Below, piece after piece: positions 8,308 to 17,019 of a DNA stretch of 64,000 nucleotides (positions are counted from its first letter, which is position 1; every line of letters begins with the position of its first letter). This stretch comes from Chloroflexota bacterium (GTDB taxonomy: Bacteria > Chloroflexota > Anaerolineae > Anaerolineales > Villigracilaceae). Below the pieces are notes generated by a model that was not told the origin of the DNA, did not search any database, and saw only the letters and a program-made list of their open reading frames with translations. Location: positions 1,302,001 through 1,366,000 of the forward strand of contig JABFGC010000001.1 in NCBI GenBank assembly GCA_013112685.1. Reading direction: 5' to 3'. The translations under genes and the position numbers were made by a program.

Positions 8308-8922
8308 ATGTATGAAGTTACCCTGTTCGATCACGATTTTCTGGAAATGATGAAATCCATTGCCGGCGAAGGCGTGCTGAACGCGGCGGACGGTTTTTCA
8401 GGGATGATCGGCCGCCAGATTCGGGTCAGCAGCCCGGCCGTGAAATTGGTGCCGGTCTTGACCATCCCGCAGGTCGTCGGTAAACCGGATGAGGATGCCG
8501 TTGGGGTATACCTGCGCTTCCACGGGAACCTGGCGGGGCAAATCATGTTGATCATTCCGCACGGGAAAGCGATGGAATTGGCGGACTTGATCATGGGCAA
8601 CGCCCCGGGCACGACCCGGCAGTTGGGCTCGTTGGAAAGGTCGGCGCTCGGCGAATTGGGGAACCTGTGCGGCTCTTTCTTTTTGAACACCGTCGCAAAA
8701 CTATTCGATCTTGGTATTCACCCCTCGCCTCCGGCGGTGATGGTGGATATGGTCGCCGCCATTCTGGATATTGTCGTGGCGACCATGGAGGGCATCAGCG
8801 AGCAGGCTCTGTTGTTCCAAGCCAACTTCGTGGACGGCGACCGCCGCGTGGATACGGATTTCTGGGTCATCCCCGACTTGAACTCCTTGCAGGCGCTGGC
8901 TGGGAAGAATCTCAAGTCATGA
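8308..8922 (+). CDS. cheC: CheY-P phosphatase CheC
   Basis: CheC dephosphorylates CheY-P in bacteria with CheD. The 204-residue protein has a good active-site motif, SALGELGN (S-x3-E-x2-N), followed by a proline about 20 residues on. The expected first motif is degenerate (GEGVLNAADG), so only one catalytic half looks competent. ATG 8308 is chosen because AGGAG lies at 8301-8305. The stop overlaps the cheD start (ATGA), the usual coupling of these two partner genes. Confidence 0.87.
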   Translation: MYEVTLFDHDFLEMMKSIAGEGVLNAADGFSGMIGRQIRVSSPAVKLVPVLTIPQVVGKPDEDAVGVYLRFHGNLAGQIMLIIPHGKAMELADLIMGNAPGTTRQLGSLERSALGELGNLCGSFFLNTVAKLFDLGIHPSPPAVMVDMVAAILDIVVATMEGISEQALLFQANFVDGDRRVDTDFWVIPDLNSLQALAGKNLKS

Positions 8923-9416
8923 AAGAGACGAATGTAGGGCTGGGTGAGCAGGCTGTCAGCCGCGAGCCGGAAGAGGTCCTGGTGGCGTATGGGTTGGGTT
9001 CCTGCCTCGGTGTTGTGATGATCGATCCGGCTTCGCGGTTGTCGGGGCTGCTCCATGCCCTGCTTCCCCGAACCCCCGAAACAGGGGAGCGCGGCGCGCC
9101 GAATTCCAGCAAATACGTCGAAAGCGGGATCGAACATCTCCTCGCTTCGCTCGTCCGGGAGGGCGCCAAACCGGACAGGTTGATCGTCCGCATCGTCGGA
9201 GGTGCCAATATGCTGATGGGGGCTGGGATGTCGCAGTCCTTCGATATCGGGACGCGCAACGTCGAAGCCGCAAAAACGACCCTGAGCCGCTTGAATCTTC
9301 CCATCTCAGTGGCAGTGGCGGAGGTCGGCGGGCACAGCGGGCGCACCGTCCGCGTGTATGTGGCAGAAAGCCGCGTGACCGTCCGGGTCATCGGTGAAAA
9401 GGAACGTGAAATATAA
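8919..9416 (+). CDS. cheD: Chemoreceptor glutamine deamidase CheD
   Basis: CheD deamidates receptor glutamines and binds CheC. The 165-residue protein has the catalytic Cys in AYGLGSCLGVVM and the His in SGLLHALLP; the rest (FDIGTRNVEAAK, GGHSGRTVRVYV) matches the family. The start at 8919 overlaps the cheC stop by 4 bases. An in-frame extension upstream to 8667 is open but lies inside cheC. No receptor (MCP) genes are in this window, so its substrates are encoded elsewhere. Confidence 0.92.
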   Translation: MKETNVGLGEQAVSREPEEVLVAYGLGSCLGVVMIDPASRLSGLLHALLPRTPETGERGAPNSSKYVESGIEHLLASLVREGAKPDRLIVRIVGGANMLMGAGMSQSFDIGTRNVEAAKTTLSRLNLPISVAVAEVGGHSGRTVRVYVAESRVTVRVIGEKEREI

Positions 9417-9437
9417 ATGAAGCGAAAGGATACTGTT

Positions 9438-9794
9438 ATGGCAAAAATACTAATCGTGGACGATGCAGAGTTCCTCCGCGTAAGGTTGAACAAGATCCTC
9501 GACACGGAAGGCTACGAGGTGCTCCAGGCGGAGAACGGCAGCAAAGCCGTTTCGACGTACAAGGAAGCCCGCCCGGATGTCGTCTTGATGGACGTGACCA
9601 TGCCGGAGATGGACGGTCTCACCGCCTTGAAGGAAATCGTCGGGTTCGACCCCAAGGCGCGGGTCATCATGCTGACGGCGCTGGGGCAGGAATCGGTGGT
9701 GCTCGAAGCGGTCAAATCCGGCGCGCGCGATTTCATCGTCAAGCCGTTCGAGCAGGACCGCGTGATGAAAGCCATCCACAAACTGCTGTCGTGA
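9438..9794 (+). CDS. cheY: Chemotaxis response regulator CheY
   Basis: A single receiver domain of 118 residues: acidic pair in LIVDDAEF, phospho-acceptor Asp in VVLMDVTMPEMDG, Thr in MLTALG and Lys in IVKPF. CheY-P binds the flagellar switch and is dephosphorylated by CheC/CheX. ATG 9438 (MAKILIVDD) follows GAAAGGA; an upstream ATG at 9417 would add seven residues. It sits 8 bp before cheB. Confidence 0.92.
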   Translation: MAKILIVDDAEFLRVRLNKILDTEGYEVLQAENGSKAVSTYKEARPDVVLMDVTMPEMDGLTALKEIVGFDPKARVIMLTALGQESVVLEAVKSGARDFIVKPFEQDRVMKAIHKLLS

Positions 9795-9801
9795 CAAGCG
9801 T

Positions 9802-10919
9802 ATGACTCCCGAAACGCCGTCCCCGGCTGAACCGAAGCCGCGCAATCCGCTCAGAGTGCTGGTCGTGGATGATTCCGCGTTCATGCGTTTTTCCATTTCG
9901 CAGCAATTGAACGGGCATCCCGAAATACAGGTCGTCGGCGCTGCGAACAATGGCAGGGTCGCATTGGGATTGATCCCCGAACTCCAGCCCGATGTGATTA
10001 CGCTGGACGTTGAAATGCCCCAAATGGACGGGCTGACCACCCTGCGCCAGATCATGGTGGATTACCCGCGCCCGGTCATTATGTTCAGCAGTCTCACCCG
10101 CGAAGGCGCGTACGAAACGATCCAGGCGCTCATGCTGGGCGCGGTGGACTTCGTCGCAAAACCGGATAACCGTTCGGACATCCGCGCGGTCATGCAGGAG
10201 ATGACGCTCAAGATTCTATCCGCCGCCCGGGCAAAGGTGCAACGCTTCACGCCCAGCCGGTCACTGCCTCCCGAACCGAGACGAGTTGACCGTCCCGAAA
10301 AATTGATCCGCGCCTACGGCAGGATGACGCCCATCGTCCTGATCGGCGCCTCCACCGGGGGACCGGGCGCACTCGGCGAAATCATTCCCGCCCTGCCTCC
10401 CGATTTCCCTGCGCCGGTGTTGATCGTACAGCACATGCCCGCCGGTTTTACCCGCTCGTTATCCGAACGCCTCGATTCCCTTTCACCGTTGCGGGTGAAG
10501 GAAGCCGAACACGGCGAGCCGTTGATGGTCGGTCGGGTGCTGCTCGCGCCCGGCGGCTTTCACATGACCGTGGATGAAAACGACCGCATCGCCCTGAACC
10601 GGAACGCCGCGGTCCACGGTGTGCGCCCCGCGGTGGACGTGACCCTGACATCGCTGATCCAACGCTTCGGGAGGGACGTGGTTGCCGCCATCCTGACCGG
10701 GATGGGAAGCGACGGACGATACGGCGCATCGGCTCGCTGCACGGCGACGGCGGCTACGTCATCGCCGAGCATGAAAGCACCTGCGTGGTCTGGGGGATGC
10801 CGCGCAGTGTGACCGAAGCCGGAGCCGCAAATGCGGTTCTCCCCCGGTCTCAAATCGCCCCCGCCCTCGAAGAAGCCGTCCGCAAGCCGAAGGATCGCCG
10901 GGTCTTTTCACAGGAATGA
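9802..10919 (+). CDS. cheB: Receptor methylesterase CheB (apparent frameshift near the C-terminus)
   Basis: An N-terminal receiver (VLVVDDSAFMRF, TLDVEMPQMDG) is linked to the esterase with the triad in GASTGGPGAL (Ser), QHMPAGFT (His) and GMGSDG (Asp). CheB removes methyl groups from receptors. The frame breaks at about 10722-10745, just after GMGSDG. Continuing in another frame gives IGSLHGDGGYVIAEHESTCV and MPRSVTEAGAANAVLPRSQI to the stop at 10917-10919, the expected CheB end. The shift is either -1 or two +1 errors. The reconstructed length is about 372 residues. cheR starts 6 bp later. Confidence 0.88.
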
Positions 10920-10925
10920 ACCCGC

Positions 10926-11726
10926 ATGGATGCCGATATTTACACCCAGGTCAAGGCGTCCATCAAGCGCCGCCTGCAAATTGACCTTGAAAACTACAAG
11001 GCGGAGCAGATGAAACGCCGCCTGGATTCGTGGCTGGCGCGCACCCATACCGCCACCTGGAACGATTATTTCAACCTGCTCTCGATTGATTCCACCGAAC
11101 TGGAGCGCTTCCGCGATTACCTGACCATCAATGTGACGGAGTTTCTCCGCGACCCCAACCGCTGGGCTACGCTGAAGGAAAACGTCCTGCCTTATCTGCT
11201 GCAACATTCGAACGGAGTCCATCATCGAACCGGCGGATTGAGATTGTGGAGCGCGGGTTGTTCCGTCGGCGCGGAGGCGTACACTCTGGCGATGATGATG
11301 GCTGAGTCTGCGCCGTCACATAAATATTCCCTGCTGGCAACCGACCTGGATCGCGGCGCGCTGCTCAAAGCAAAGTCGGGCGGACCCTACACCCCGGAGG
11401 ACGTCCGCAACCTGGATGCGAAACAGCGCCGGAAATACCTGACGCCAGCCCCGCCTTATTTTGTCGGCGAGGAATTGCAAAAGCATATCCGCTTCGAGGA
11501 ACACGACCTGCTGGCAGACCGGTTTGAGGATGGTTTCGACCTGATCGTCTGCCGGAACGTCGTCATTTATTTCACGGCTGAAGCCAAGGAAACCCTGTAC
11601 GCAAAATTCAGCGCGGCTCTGCGCCCCGGCGGTGTGTTGTTCCTGGGCGGCACCGAGATCATTTCCGGCTCGGCGAAATATGGTTTTCAAAACTTCGGCG
11701 TCTCGTTCTACAGGAAAGTCCAATAG
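10926..11726 (+). CDS. cheR: Receptor methyltransferase CheR
   Basis: CheR methylates receptor glutamates using S-adenosylmethionine. The 266-residue protein has the N-terminal helical domain (residues about 1-75, ending INVTEFLRD) and the SAM-binding domain with LWSAGCSVGAEAYTLAMM, LATDLDRGAL, DLIVCRNVVIYF and LFLGGTE. All are family signatures and the length is normal. It lies directly after cheB, pairing the two opposing receptor-modifying enzymes. Confidence 0.94.
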   Translation: MDADIYTQVKASIKRRLQIDLENYKAEQMKRRLDSWLARTHTATWNDYFNLLSIDSTELERFRDYLTINVTEFLRDPNRWATLKENVLPYLLQHSNGVHHRTGGLRLWSAGCSVGAEAYTLAMMMAESAPSHKYSLLATDLDRGALLKAKSGGPYTPEDVRNLDAKQRRKYLTPAPPYFVGEELQKHIRFEEHDLLADRFEDGFDLIVCRNVVIYFTAEAKETLYAKFSAALRPGGVLFLGGTEIISGSAKYGFQNFGVSFYRKVQ

Positions 11727-11825
11727 ACTTCCTGCAAAAATCAATGAATATTTCCTGCTCGAGGCGGCGAACCACTTCGTGGCACTTTCCCCGCCGCCAC
11801 AATGCGCTCGTTGAGGTCATGACAC

Positions 11826-12359
11826 ATGAATGCAAATTTATTGAACCCGTTTCTTCAAGCCGCGGTCGAAGTGCTGAACGTGGAGGTGGACGCCAACGTC
11901 GCACGCGGGGAGATTCGCCTGGAAAAGTCCTCCATGACGTCGGATGACATTACCGTGTTGATCAACCTGGTGGGGGATATCTATGGCGTGGTGATGTATG
12001 GGATGCGCCTGTCCACGGGCTTGAGCATGGTCTCCAGGATCATGGGGCAGGAGTTTACCGAGATGAACCCCCTCGCCCAGAGCGGAATCGCGGAGTTGGG
12101 CAACGTCATCAGCGGCCGCGCCACCATCCGGTTCTCGGAGGCGGGCTACCAGTCGAACATCTCCACCCCCACGGTCTTGATCGGAAGCGGGGTCCAGGTC
12201 TCCACACTCGATTTCCCCCGCATCGTGGTGCCGCTGAACACCCGGTCGGGACTCTTCACCGTGCATCTTGCCCTGCGGGAAAAACCGTCGGGAACCTTGC
12301 CCAACCCGGTGGAGCATATTTCACTGGCGGGTGTTCCGGCGTCGCAGAAGAATCCCTGA
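11826..12359 (+). CDS. cheX: CheX-type CheY-P phosphatase
   Basis: The 177-residue protein has the single phosphatase motif GIAELGNVISGRA (E-x2-N) in the fold shared by CheC, CheX and FliY. CheX normally dimerises and is the more active CheY-P phosphatase where both CheC and CheX occur. It ends the chemotaxis operon, 99 bp after cheR, with GAGG at about 11813 as a weak ribosome site. The next gene is on the other strand. Confidence 0.85.
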   Translation: MNANLLNPFLQAAVEVLNVEVDANVARGEIRLEKSSMTSDDITVLINLVGDIYGVVMYGMRLSTGLSMVSRIMGQEFTEMNPLAQSGIAELGNVISGRATIRFSEAGYQSNISTPTVLIGSGVQVSTLDFPRIVVPLNTRSGLFTVHLALREKPSGTLPNPVEHISLAGVPASQKNP

Positions 12360-12393
12360 TTTGGGATTACGGCGCGAGGGATCAACGTTTGGC

Positions 12394-12795
12394 TCAGGGG
12401 ACAATGCCGGCGCAGGCGACGCCGTCTTTGGGCGCTGTGGTCGTTTGCGTTTTCCAGATTTTTTTATCGAGGAAAATGGTGCAGGTAAGCTCGCCGGTCT
12501 GGGTGGGATTCGAGGCTGTCAGATAGACCTCGGTTCCGCTGGCAATCCGCATGGATTTGGTCCAGGGAACAGAGACAGTCGTCGGCTTGGAAATTGAAGC
12601 GTCCCCCGCATCCAGCGTAATGATCGCCACGCCGCCGCGCGCCTCCACGCGGAACTCCACCCGATGGCTGTCGGCTGGGGAATCCATGAGACCCAAGGAT
12701 GCCAGCAGGATTGCCGCCCCCGCGCATAGCGCCAGCACAAAAAGCGTTTGCAGGATGATTTTCGAACGGTCGGACAGGCTGGAAAACATGGTCAA
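12394..12795 (-). CDS. MmpS-like single-pass membrane protein
   Basis: The 133-residue protein has one N-terminal membrane segment (about residues 14-34, IILQTLFVLALCAGAAILLA) and an extracytoplasmic beta domain. The pattern VSVPWTKSM...SGTEVYLTASNP...GELTCTIFLD...ACAG resembles MmpS/MmpS-like domains, including the two Cys residues. In mycobacteria MmpS proteins assist MmpL exporters; no MmpL is here. It is on the opposite strand between cheX and fliC, so it is not part of the flagellar transcript. A TATAAT -10 box lies at 12813-12818. The role is unknown. Confidence 0.6.
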   Translation of the reverse strand: MTMFSSLSDRSKIILQTLFVLALCAGAAILLASLGLMDSPADSHRVEFRVEARGGVAIITLDAGDASISKPTTVSVPWTKSMRIASGTEVYLTASNPTQTGELTCTIFLDKKIWKTQTTTAPKDGVACAGIVP

Positions 12796-12812
12796 CTCCC
12801 GGCGGTAAAAAC

Positions 12813-12818
12813 ATTATA
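12813..12818 (-). promoter_or_regulatory. Likely -10 box for the MmpS-like gene
   Basis: A perfect TATAAT on the minus strand, preceded by TG, about 20 bases upstream of the start codon. No good -35 box is seen. Confidence 0.4.
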
Positions 12819-12879
12819 CAGGAGCGGCGGCGTCCAGGGGGTTTCCAAAGGGTTGCAAAATCGGGAAAGGAATTTACGT

Positions 12880-12906
12880 TGAATTTATGCGGCTGCCCGC
12901 CGATGA
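12880..12906 (+). promoter_or_regulatory. Candidate sigma-28 promoter for fliC
   Basis: TGAATTTA, 11 bases, then GCCGATGA: 12 of 16 consensus positions at the correct spacing. It would give an untranslated leader of roughly 190 bases carrying several GGA motifs. Confidence 0.5.
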
Positions 12907-12932
12907 ACTCAAGTCCGCCGCAGTTCTGCCGA

Positions 12933-13108
12933 AGATAGGGATGTGGAAGATCACCGCCACAAAAAAACGTTTCGGAGGTGCGTATCGAAGAACAGGAACA
13001 CGATCCCCAACCGGCAAGTCCAGTTCGCATCAAGACCAGGCAAGTTGAAAATCCCAAATCCAACATTGGGGAAGGATCCCCAACACTATTCAAACATGGA
13101 GGTTTGAA
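12933..13108 (+). promoter_or_regulatory. fliC leader with CsrA-type binding sites
   Basis: Three sites stand out. AGATAGGGATGT at 12933-12944 fits the CsrA SELEX consensus at 10 of 12 positions. TTGGGGA-AGGA-TCCCCAA at 13066-13083 is a perfect 7-bp hairpin with AGGA in the loop. GGAGG at 13098-13102 is the fliC Shine-Dalgarno itself. In Bacillus the hag leader has the same upstream hairpin plus SD-overlapping arrangement. csrA is in this locus. Confidence 0.65.
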
Positions 13109-14643
13109 ATGGCTACCGTAGATATCACCCGAATTGCGTCAAACATTGGCGCGCTGAACGCACTGAACTCGCTTCAGACAATCAATGCAAAACTCGCGAC
13201 CCACTCGACCCGCCTCTCGACCGGCAAGCGCATCAACAGCGCCGCGGACGACCCGGCTGGTTTGACGATTGCGACCAAAATGCTCGCCCGCTCCGAGGGT
13301 TTGAAAACCGCCCTCGACAACATCAGCGACGCGAAGAACATGCTCTCCGTCGCCGAAGGCGGCTTGAGCAAAATGACCGACATCATCATCCAGATGCGCA
13401 ACAAGGCGGAACAGGCTGCCTCGGACACGATCGGCGCCTCGGAACGCGCCGCGATCCAGACCCAGCTCTCGTCCTATGCCCAGCAGATCCAGGACATCGT
13501 TGACCAGACCAAATGGAACGGCGTCAAACTGCTCGACAACTCCACCGGCAACAAGGTTTTCCAAACCGGCGTGGATGAAGGCGAGACCACGACCTGGTCG
13601 CTGCCCGCCAAACTCGACCCGGCTTCTTTGGGACCTCTCCAAGGTGGTTTCCGCAGCGACGGCGACCCTGCTTTCGAACAGCGATTCCTTCACGGCTGCG
13701 GTCAATGAAAGCAGCACCCTCGGCAGCATGACCGAACTCGCCACCAGCGATTACTCGTTTGAAGTCCTGGACAAAGCCACTTCCGCCACGCAAGGCAAAG
13801 CCCTGCTGGATGTGAACAGCCAGTTGATTTCCGGCGTCAATGCGCTCGGCACGCAGAACAACCCCACCGGCACCGAACTCACCTCCGGCCGCTACAACAT
13901 CAAGATCACCGCTGTGGGTGGCGCGACCGACGTCAGCTACATCATCACCAACCTGGACGATTCAACCTGGAACGGCACTGGCACGATGACCGTCTCCAAT
14001 GCGGATATCTCCGCCGGTAACGTCGTGGACTCGGGCGGTACAAACACGCTGGGCGTGGCGCTGACCTTTGCGAGCGACCCAAGCGGTCTGGTCGCCGGGC
14101 AATCCATGAACTTCGAGTACATCCACAGCAACCAGGCGAAGTTCGAGTTGAACGACGCTACGGACCAGGCAGTGCAGATCGCACGGAACGCCTCCGGCTC
14201 GCTCTCCGGCTCGAGCTCTTACGCGACCGCGGGCGCGGCGTACCAATCCGGACGCGGCGTCAGCGTGACCTTGGGCGCTTTTGCGAACATCGGGGCTGGC
14301 GAACTGCTGTCCTTCACATACGAACAGGCTGACAACTTCTCGGTGGACGTCTCCACCGCCGCCAAGGCTGCGCGCGTACATGACCACAGCCAACTACGCA
14401 TTGGACAAGATCACCAGCGCCCTGTCCGACCTCGGCTCGCTCTCAGCCCGCCTGACCTTCAAGGAAGAAGCGGTGACCACAGCCCAGGTGAACGTCGAAT
14501 CCGCCCACAGCCGCATCATGAACGCCAACATGGCTGAAGAACAGATGAATGTCTCCAAGTACATGATCCTGCAACAGACGGCGTTGGCGATGCTGGCGCA
14601 GGCGAACCAGGCTCCGCAAAACCTGCTCAGCCTCTTCCGCTAG
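13109..14643 (+). CDS. fliC: Flagellin FliC (two apparent frameshifts)
   Basis: FliC is the filament subunit. The N-terminal D0/D1 (SNIGALNALNSLQTINAKLA, LSTGKRINSAADDPAGLTIA) and the C-terminal D1/D0 (QVNVESAHSRIMNANMAEEQ, ending APQNLLSLFR) are canonical. The variable middle spans about residues 190-420 and is Thr/Ser/Gly/Asn-rich. Frame breaks lie at 13630-13632 (TTTGGGACC for TTTGGACC, restoring ASLDLSKVVS) and at 14371-14376 (an extra C, restoring AKAAAYMTTANYALDK). The reconstructed length is about 510 residues. The strong SD is GGAGG. Only one flagellin gene is present here. Confidence 0.93.
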
Positions 14644-14676
14644 GATCGGACGACCTTTCGTTACCGGTAGAAACAG

Positions 14677-14708
14677 TTTGGAGGAGGCGTCAGAACGCCT
14701 CCTCCAAA
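14677..14708. terminator. Perfect 14-bp inverted repeat after fliC
   Basis: TTTGGAGGAGGCGT, loop CAGA, then the exact complement. There is no T-tract on either strand, so it may protect the 3' end or attenuate transcription into fliD rather than act as a standard terminator. Confidence 0.55.
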
Positions 14709-14808
14709 AAGCGACTTAATGGCGAGCCTGCGTTCGGCGGCTGAAGCGATGATATTTTTTTCGCGGCTATCATTTTCAAGGATTATTTCCACCGGCAGGA
14801 CGTGAGAC

Positions 14809-16494
14809 ATGGCAAACACAGTTTCATCCATAGACGCCTCGTTGTTGAATTTGGCGCCCACCTTCCAAAAGACGATCAAGGCGATCATCGAGGCTGAGTC
14901 CGCCCCGCTCAAGCGGACGCAAACCCAAAGGGATCAGCTTGATATCCGGCGGGGTGTGTATCAGGATGTCAAATCCAATTTCGACGCATTGCAAAGCGCC
15001 GTACAGGCTTTGATCAGCACGCAGACATCGTTTGGATTGAACCTGGTCTCCAAAGCGGGCATTATCCCAACCGCCGCCGGGACAACCGTGTTGACCGCCA
15101 GCGTCACCAGCGAGAATGCGCCCGCCGCCGAGTATGATTTTTCCGTTACGCGGCTGGCAAAAGCGGAAGGCAAGGCGACCGCCGCAGCCGCAAGCCCTGA
15201 CGTGGCGTTGAACAAAAGCGGCACATTCTGGATGGGCGGGACCGGGACAGCCGCCCTGAACCTGACCCCCAACAGTTCCGTGACCGCGGGCGGGACCAGT
15301 TCCGTAGCGAGCGGTCAGCGTGAGTTGGGGGAGGGGAATTATTCGCTTCAAGTCCGTGACCTGAACGGGGTGCGCCAATTCCGCATGGTCAATGCGGACG
15401 GCTATGCCGTCTCGATCCGCAGCGCGGACGGGACATCCGCCTACACCGCAAACTGGCAGAAGATGGTGGACGGCAGTTACGACACCGGGCGCGGGCAGAC
15501 GTTCACGTTGAACAGTTTGGGGAGTCTCGAAAGCGCAGCGTTCCATTACACCGCCAAAGGCGTTTCGGTTTCCATCAGTGCCTCCGATACGTTGCAGACG
15601 ATTGCCGCGGCGATCAACGCGGCGCTCCAACCGGATGGGCACGATTTCAGGGCTTCGATTGTGGCGAACCAACTGGTGTTGACGGGCGCGCAAACGGGCG
15701 TGAATCACGCGCTGATATTTACCGACGGGGCGAACCTGGGCTTCAACACGTCCTTGCAGCCCGCCCAGAATGCGTTGTTCAAAGTCAACGGCATGGATGT
15801 CTCCTCGGCGGGAAACATCAACTTGAGCAACATTGTGGATGGGGCGACGATCTCATTGGCAGCCGACGCGGAGGGCAAAAGCGCGCGGCTGAGCATCAGC
15901 GCCAGCGCGGATAAAGCCGCCGGTTTGGTCAACGCGATGGTGAACCAATTCAACGCCGCGCTGACCCACCTGAAGGATAAACTGGCTTCGACTGTGCGAA
16001 CGGATGGAAACAAAACCGCGTACACGCGCGGACCCCTGACCGGCGATACCGTCTTCAGCGGTCTGCGCACCGACCTGCTCCACCGCATGAACCGCCGATA
16101 CGACAACAATGGAAGTTACAAGCGGTTCGAAGACATCGGTTTGAGTTTCGATAAAGACATGAAGTTGACGTTCGACAGCGCCAGGTTCAGCGACGCGCTC
16201 AAGAACCACAAGGCGGACGTCACAGCATTGCTGGATGCGGGCATGGGCGGGATCAATGCCCTGCTCTCGCGTTTTACGGGTTCCAGCGGATATCTTTCCC
16301 GGTCGTTAACGTCCCTTGAGAACCAGCGCAAGATGTACGACCAGCGCATCGGAAGATACAGCGACGCCCTCGCGTCGCGCAAGCAGGCGTTGTACAACCA
16401 GTATTTGGAATATCAGAACCAGCTGGCGGACCTGGGACGCACGGCGCAGATGTTCGGCATTAATCTCGGCTCCAACGTGGATACGTCGGGTTGA
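14809..16494 (+). CDS. fliD: Filament cap protein FliD/HAP2
   Basis: FliD caps the growing filament and folds arriving flagellin. The intact 561-residue protein has the N-terminal helical part (IKAIIEAESAPLKRTQTQRD), the FliD_N pattern TVLTASVTSENAPAAEYDFS, and the FliD_C part with FEDIGLSFDKDMKLTFDSAR ahead of a C-terminal coiled coil (SLENQRKMYDQRIGRYSDAL). Order fliC-fliD-flaG-fliS is conserved in many bacteria. The start is preceded by GGCAGGACGTGAGAC, a modest ribosome site. Confidence 0.92.
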   Translation: MANTVSSIDASLLNLAPTFQKTIKAIIEAESAPLKRTQTQRDQLDIRRGVYQDVKSNFDALQSAVQALISTQTSFGLNLVSKAGIIPTAAGTTVLTASVTSENAPAAEYDFSVTRLAKAEGKATAAAASPDVALNKSGTFWMGGTGTAALNLTPNSSVTAGGTSSVASGQRELGEGNYSLQVRDLNGVRQFRMVNADGYAVSIRSADGTSAYTANWQKMVDGSYDTGRGQTFTLNSLGSLESAAFHYTAKGVSVSISASDTLQTIAAAINAALQPDGHDFRASIVANQLVLTGAQTGVNHALIFTDGANLGFNTSLQPAQNALFKVNGMDVSSAGNINLSNIVDGATISLAADAEGKSARLSISASADKAAGLVNAMVNQFNAALTHLKDKLASTVRTDGNKTAYTRGPLTGDTVFSGLRTDLLHRMNRRYDNNGSYKRFEDIGLSFDKDMKLTFDSARFSDALKNHKADVTALLDAGMGGINALLSRFTGSSGYLSRSLTSLENQRKMYDQRIGRYSDALASRKQALYNQYLEYQNQLADLGRTAQMFGINLGSNVDTSG

Positions 16495-16529
16495 GCGTAA
16501 AGGAGACCGCCCAGGTGAATAAGGTGCTT

Positions 16530-16549
16530 GACGACCCGTCAGGGTCGTC
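16530..16549. repeat. Short perfect inverted repeat between fliD and flaG
   Basis: GACGACCC, loop GTCA, GGGTCGTC. It lies in the 87-bp gap between fliD and flaG and has no T-tract. Possible roles are mRNA stability or attenuation. Confidence 0.5.
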
Positions 16550-16581
16550 CCTGCTCACCCGCGTTGCAAAGAAGGTGTGCT

Positions 16582-16904
16582 ATGAACGAGACAGCAGTCC
16601 ATCCAATCGGCAGTTTGCGGTCATCGGAATCGGCCGCCCCTGCCGGGCGCTTCTCCCGGACAGGGCGGAGACCGCCGCGCGCGAGCCTGCCGCTTCCGAT
16701 GCGGGGAAACCGGCAAAACCGGCGGAGCGTGAATTGGATCAAGCGCGCTTGTCGAACATATCCCTGCACTTCCAGGTGGATGAAGACAGCCGGCAACTGA
16801 CCGTGTTCGTGATTGACCGGGCAACCCGGCGCGTGATCCGTTCCATTCCCGCCAGTGAATTGAGAAAATTGCAGGCGGGTGAATTGTTGAAATTGACCGC
16901 CTGA
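16582..16904 (+). CDS. flaG: FlaG-type protein (apparent frameshift)
   Basis: The C-terminal part (NISLHFQVDEDSRQLTVFVI, then DRATRRVIRSIPASELRKL) is the FlaG family core; FlaG influences filament length in some species by an unclear mechanism. The natural start is ATG 16582 (MNETAVHPIGSL, AAGGTG upstream), which is in a different frame from the core. They join around 16655-16680 within a GC-rich stretch, needing -1 or +2. The reconstructed length is about 107 residues, normal for FlaG. It sits between fliD and fliS as in many genomes. Confidence 0.75.
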
Positions 16905-16947
16905 GAATCGAACACAAAAAATTCATGCGGAATTAATGGCGGGAGCC

Positions 16948-16974
16948 TTTAGTTCAGGGCGACTTGTCCGAAAC
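16948..16974 (+). promoter_or_regulatory. Weak sigma-28-like site before fliS
   Basis: TTTAGTTC, 11 bases, TCCGAAAC: 10 of 16 consensus positions at correct spacing. It may be chance. Confidence 0.25.
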
Positions 16975-17019
16975 TGAAGACAGACAACAACGCAGATAGT
17001 TCACACAGGAGTCAAGCGC

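Noticed and set aside
14730..14808. TTTACT-N21 or sigma-28 promoter before fliD
   Set aside because: CTATCAT near 14777 resembles a -10 box, but neither TTTACT nor a sigma-28 -35 element lies at the right distance.
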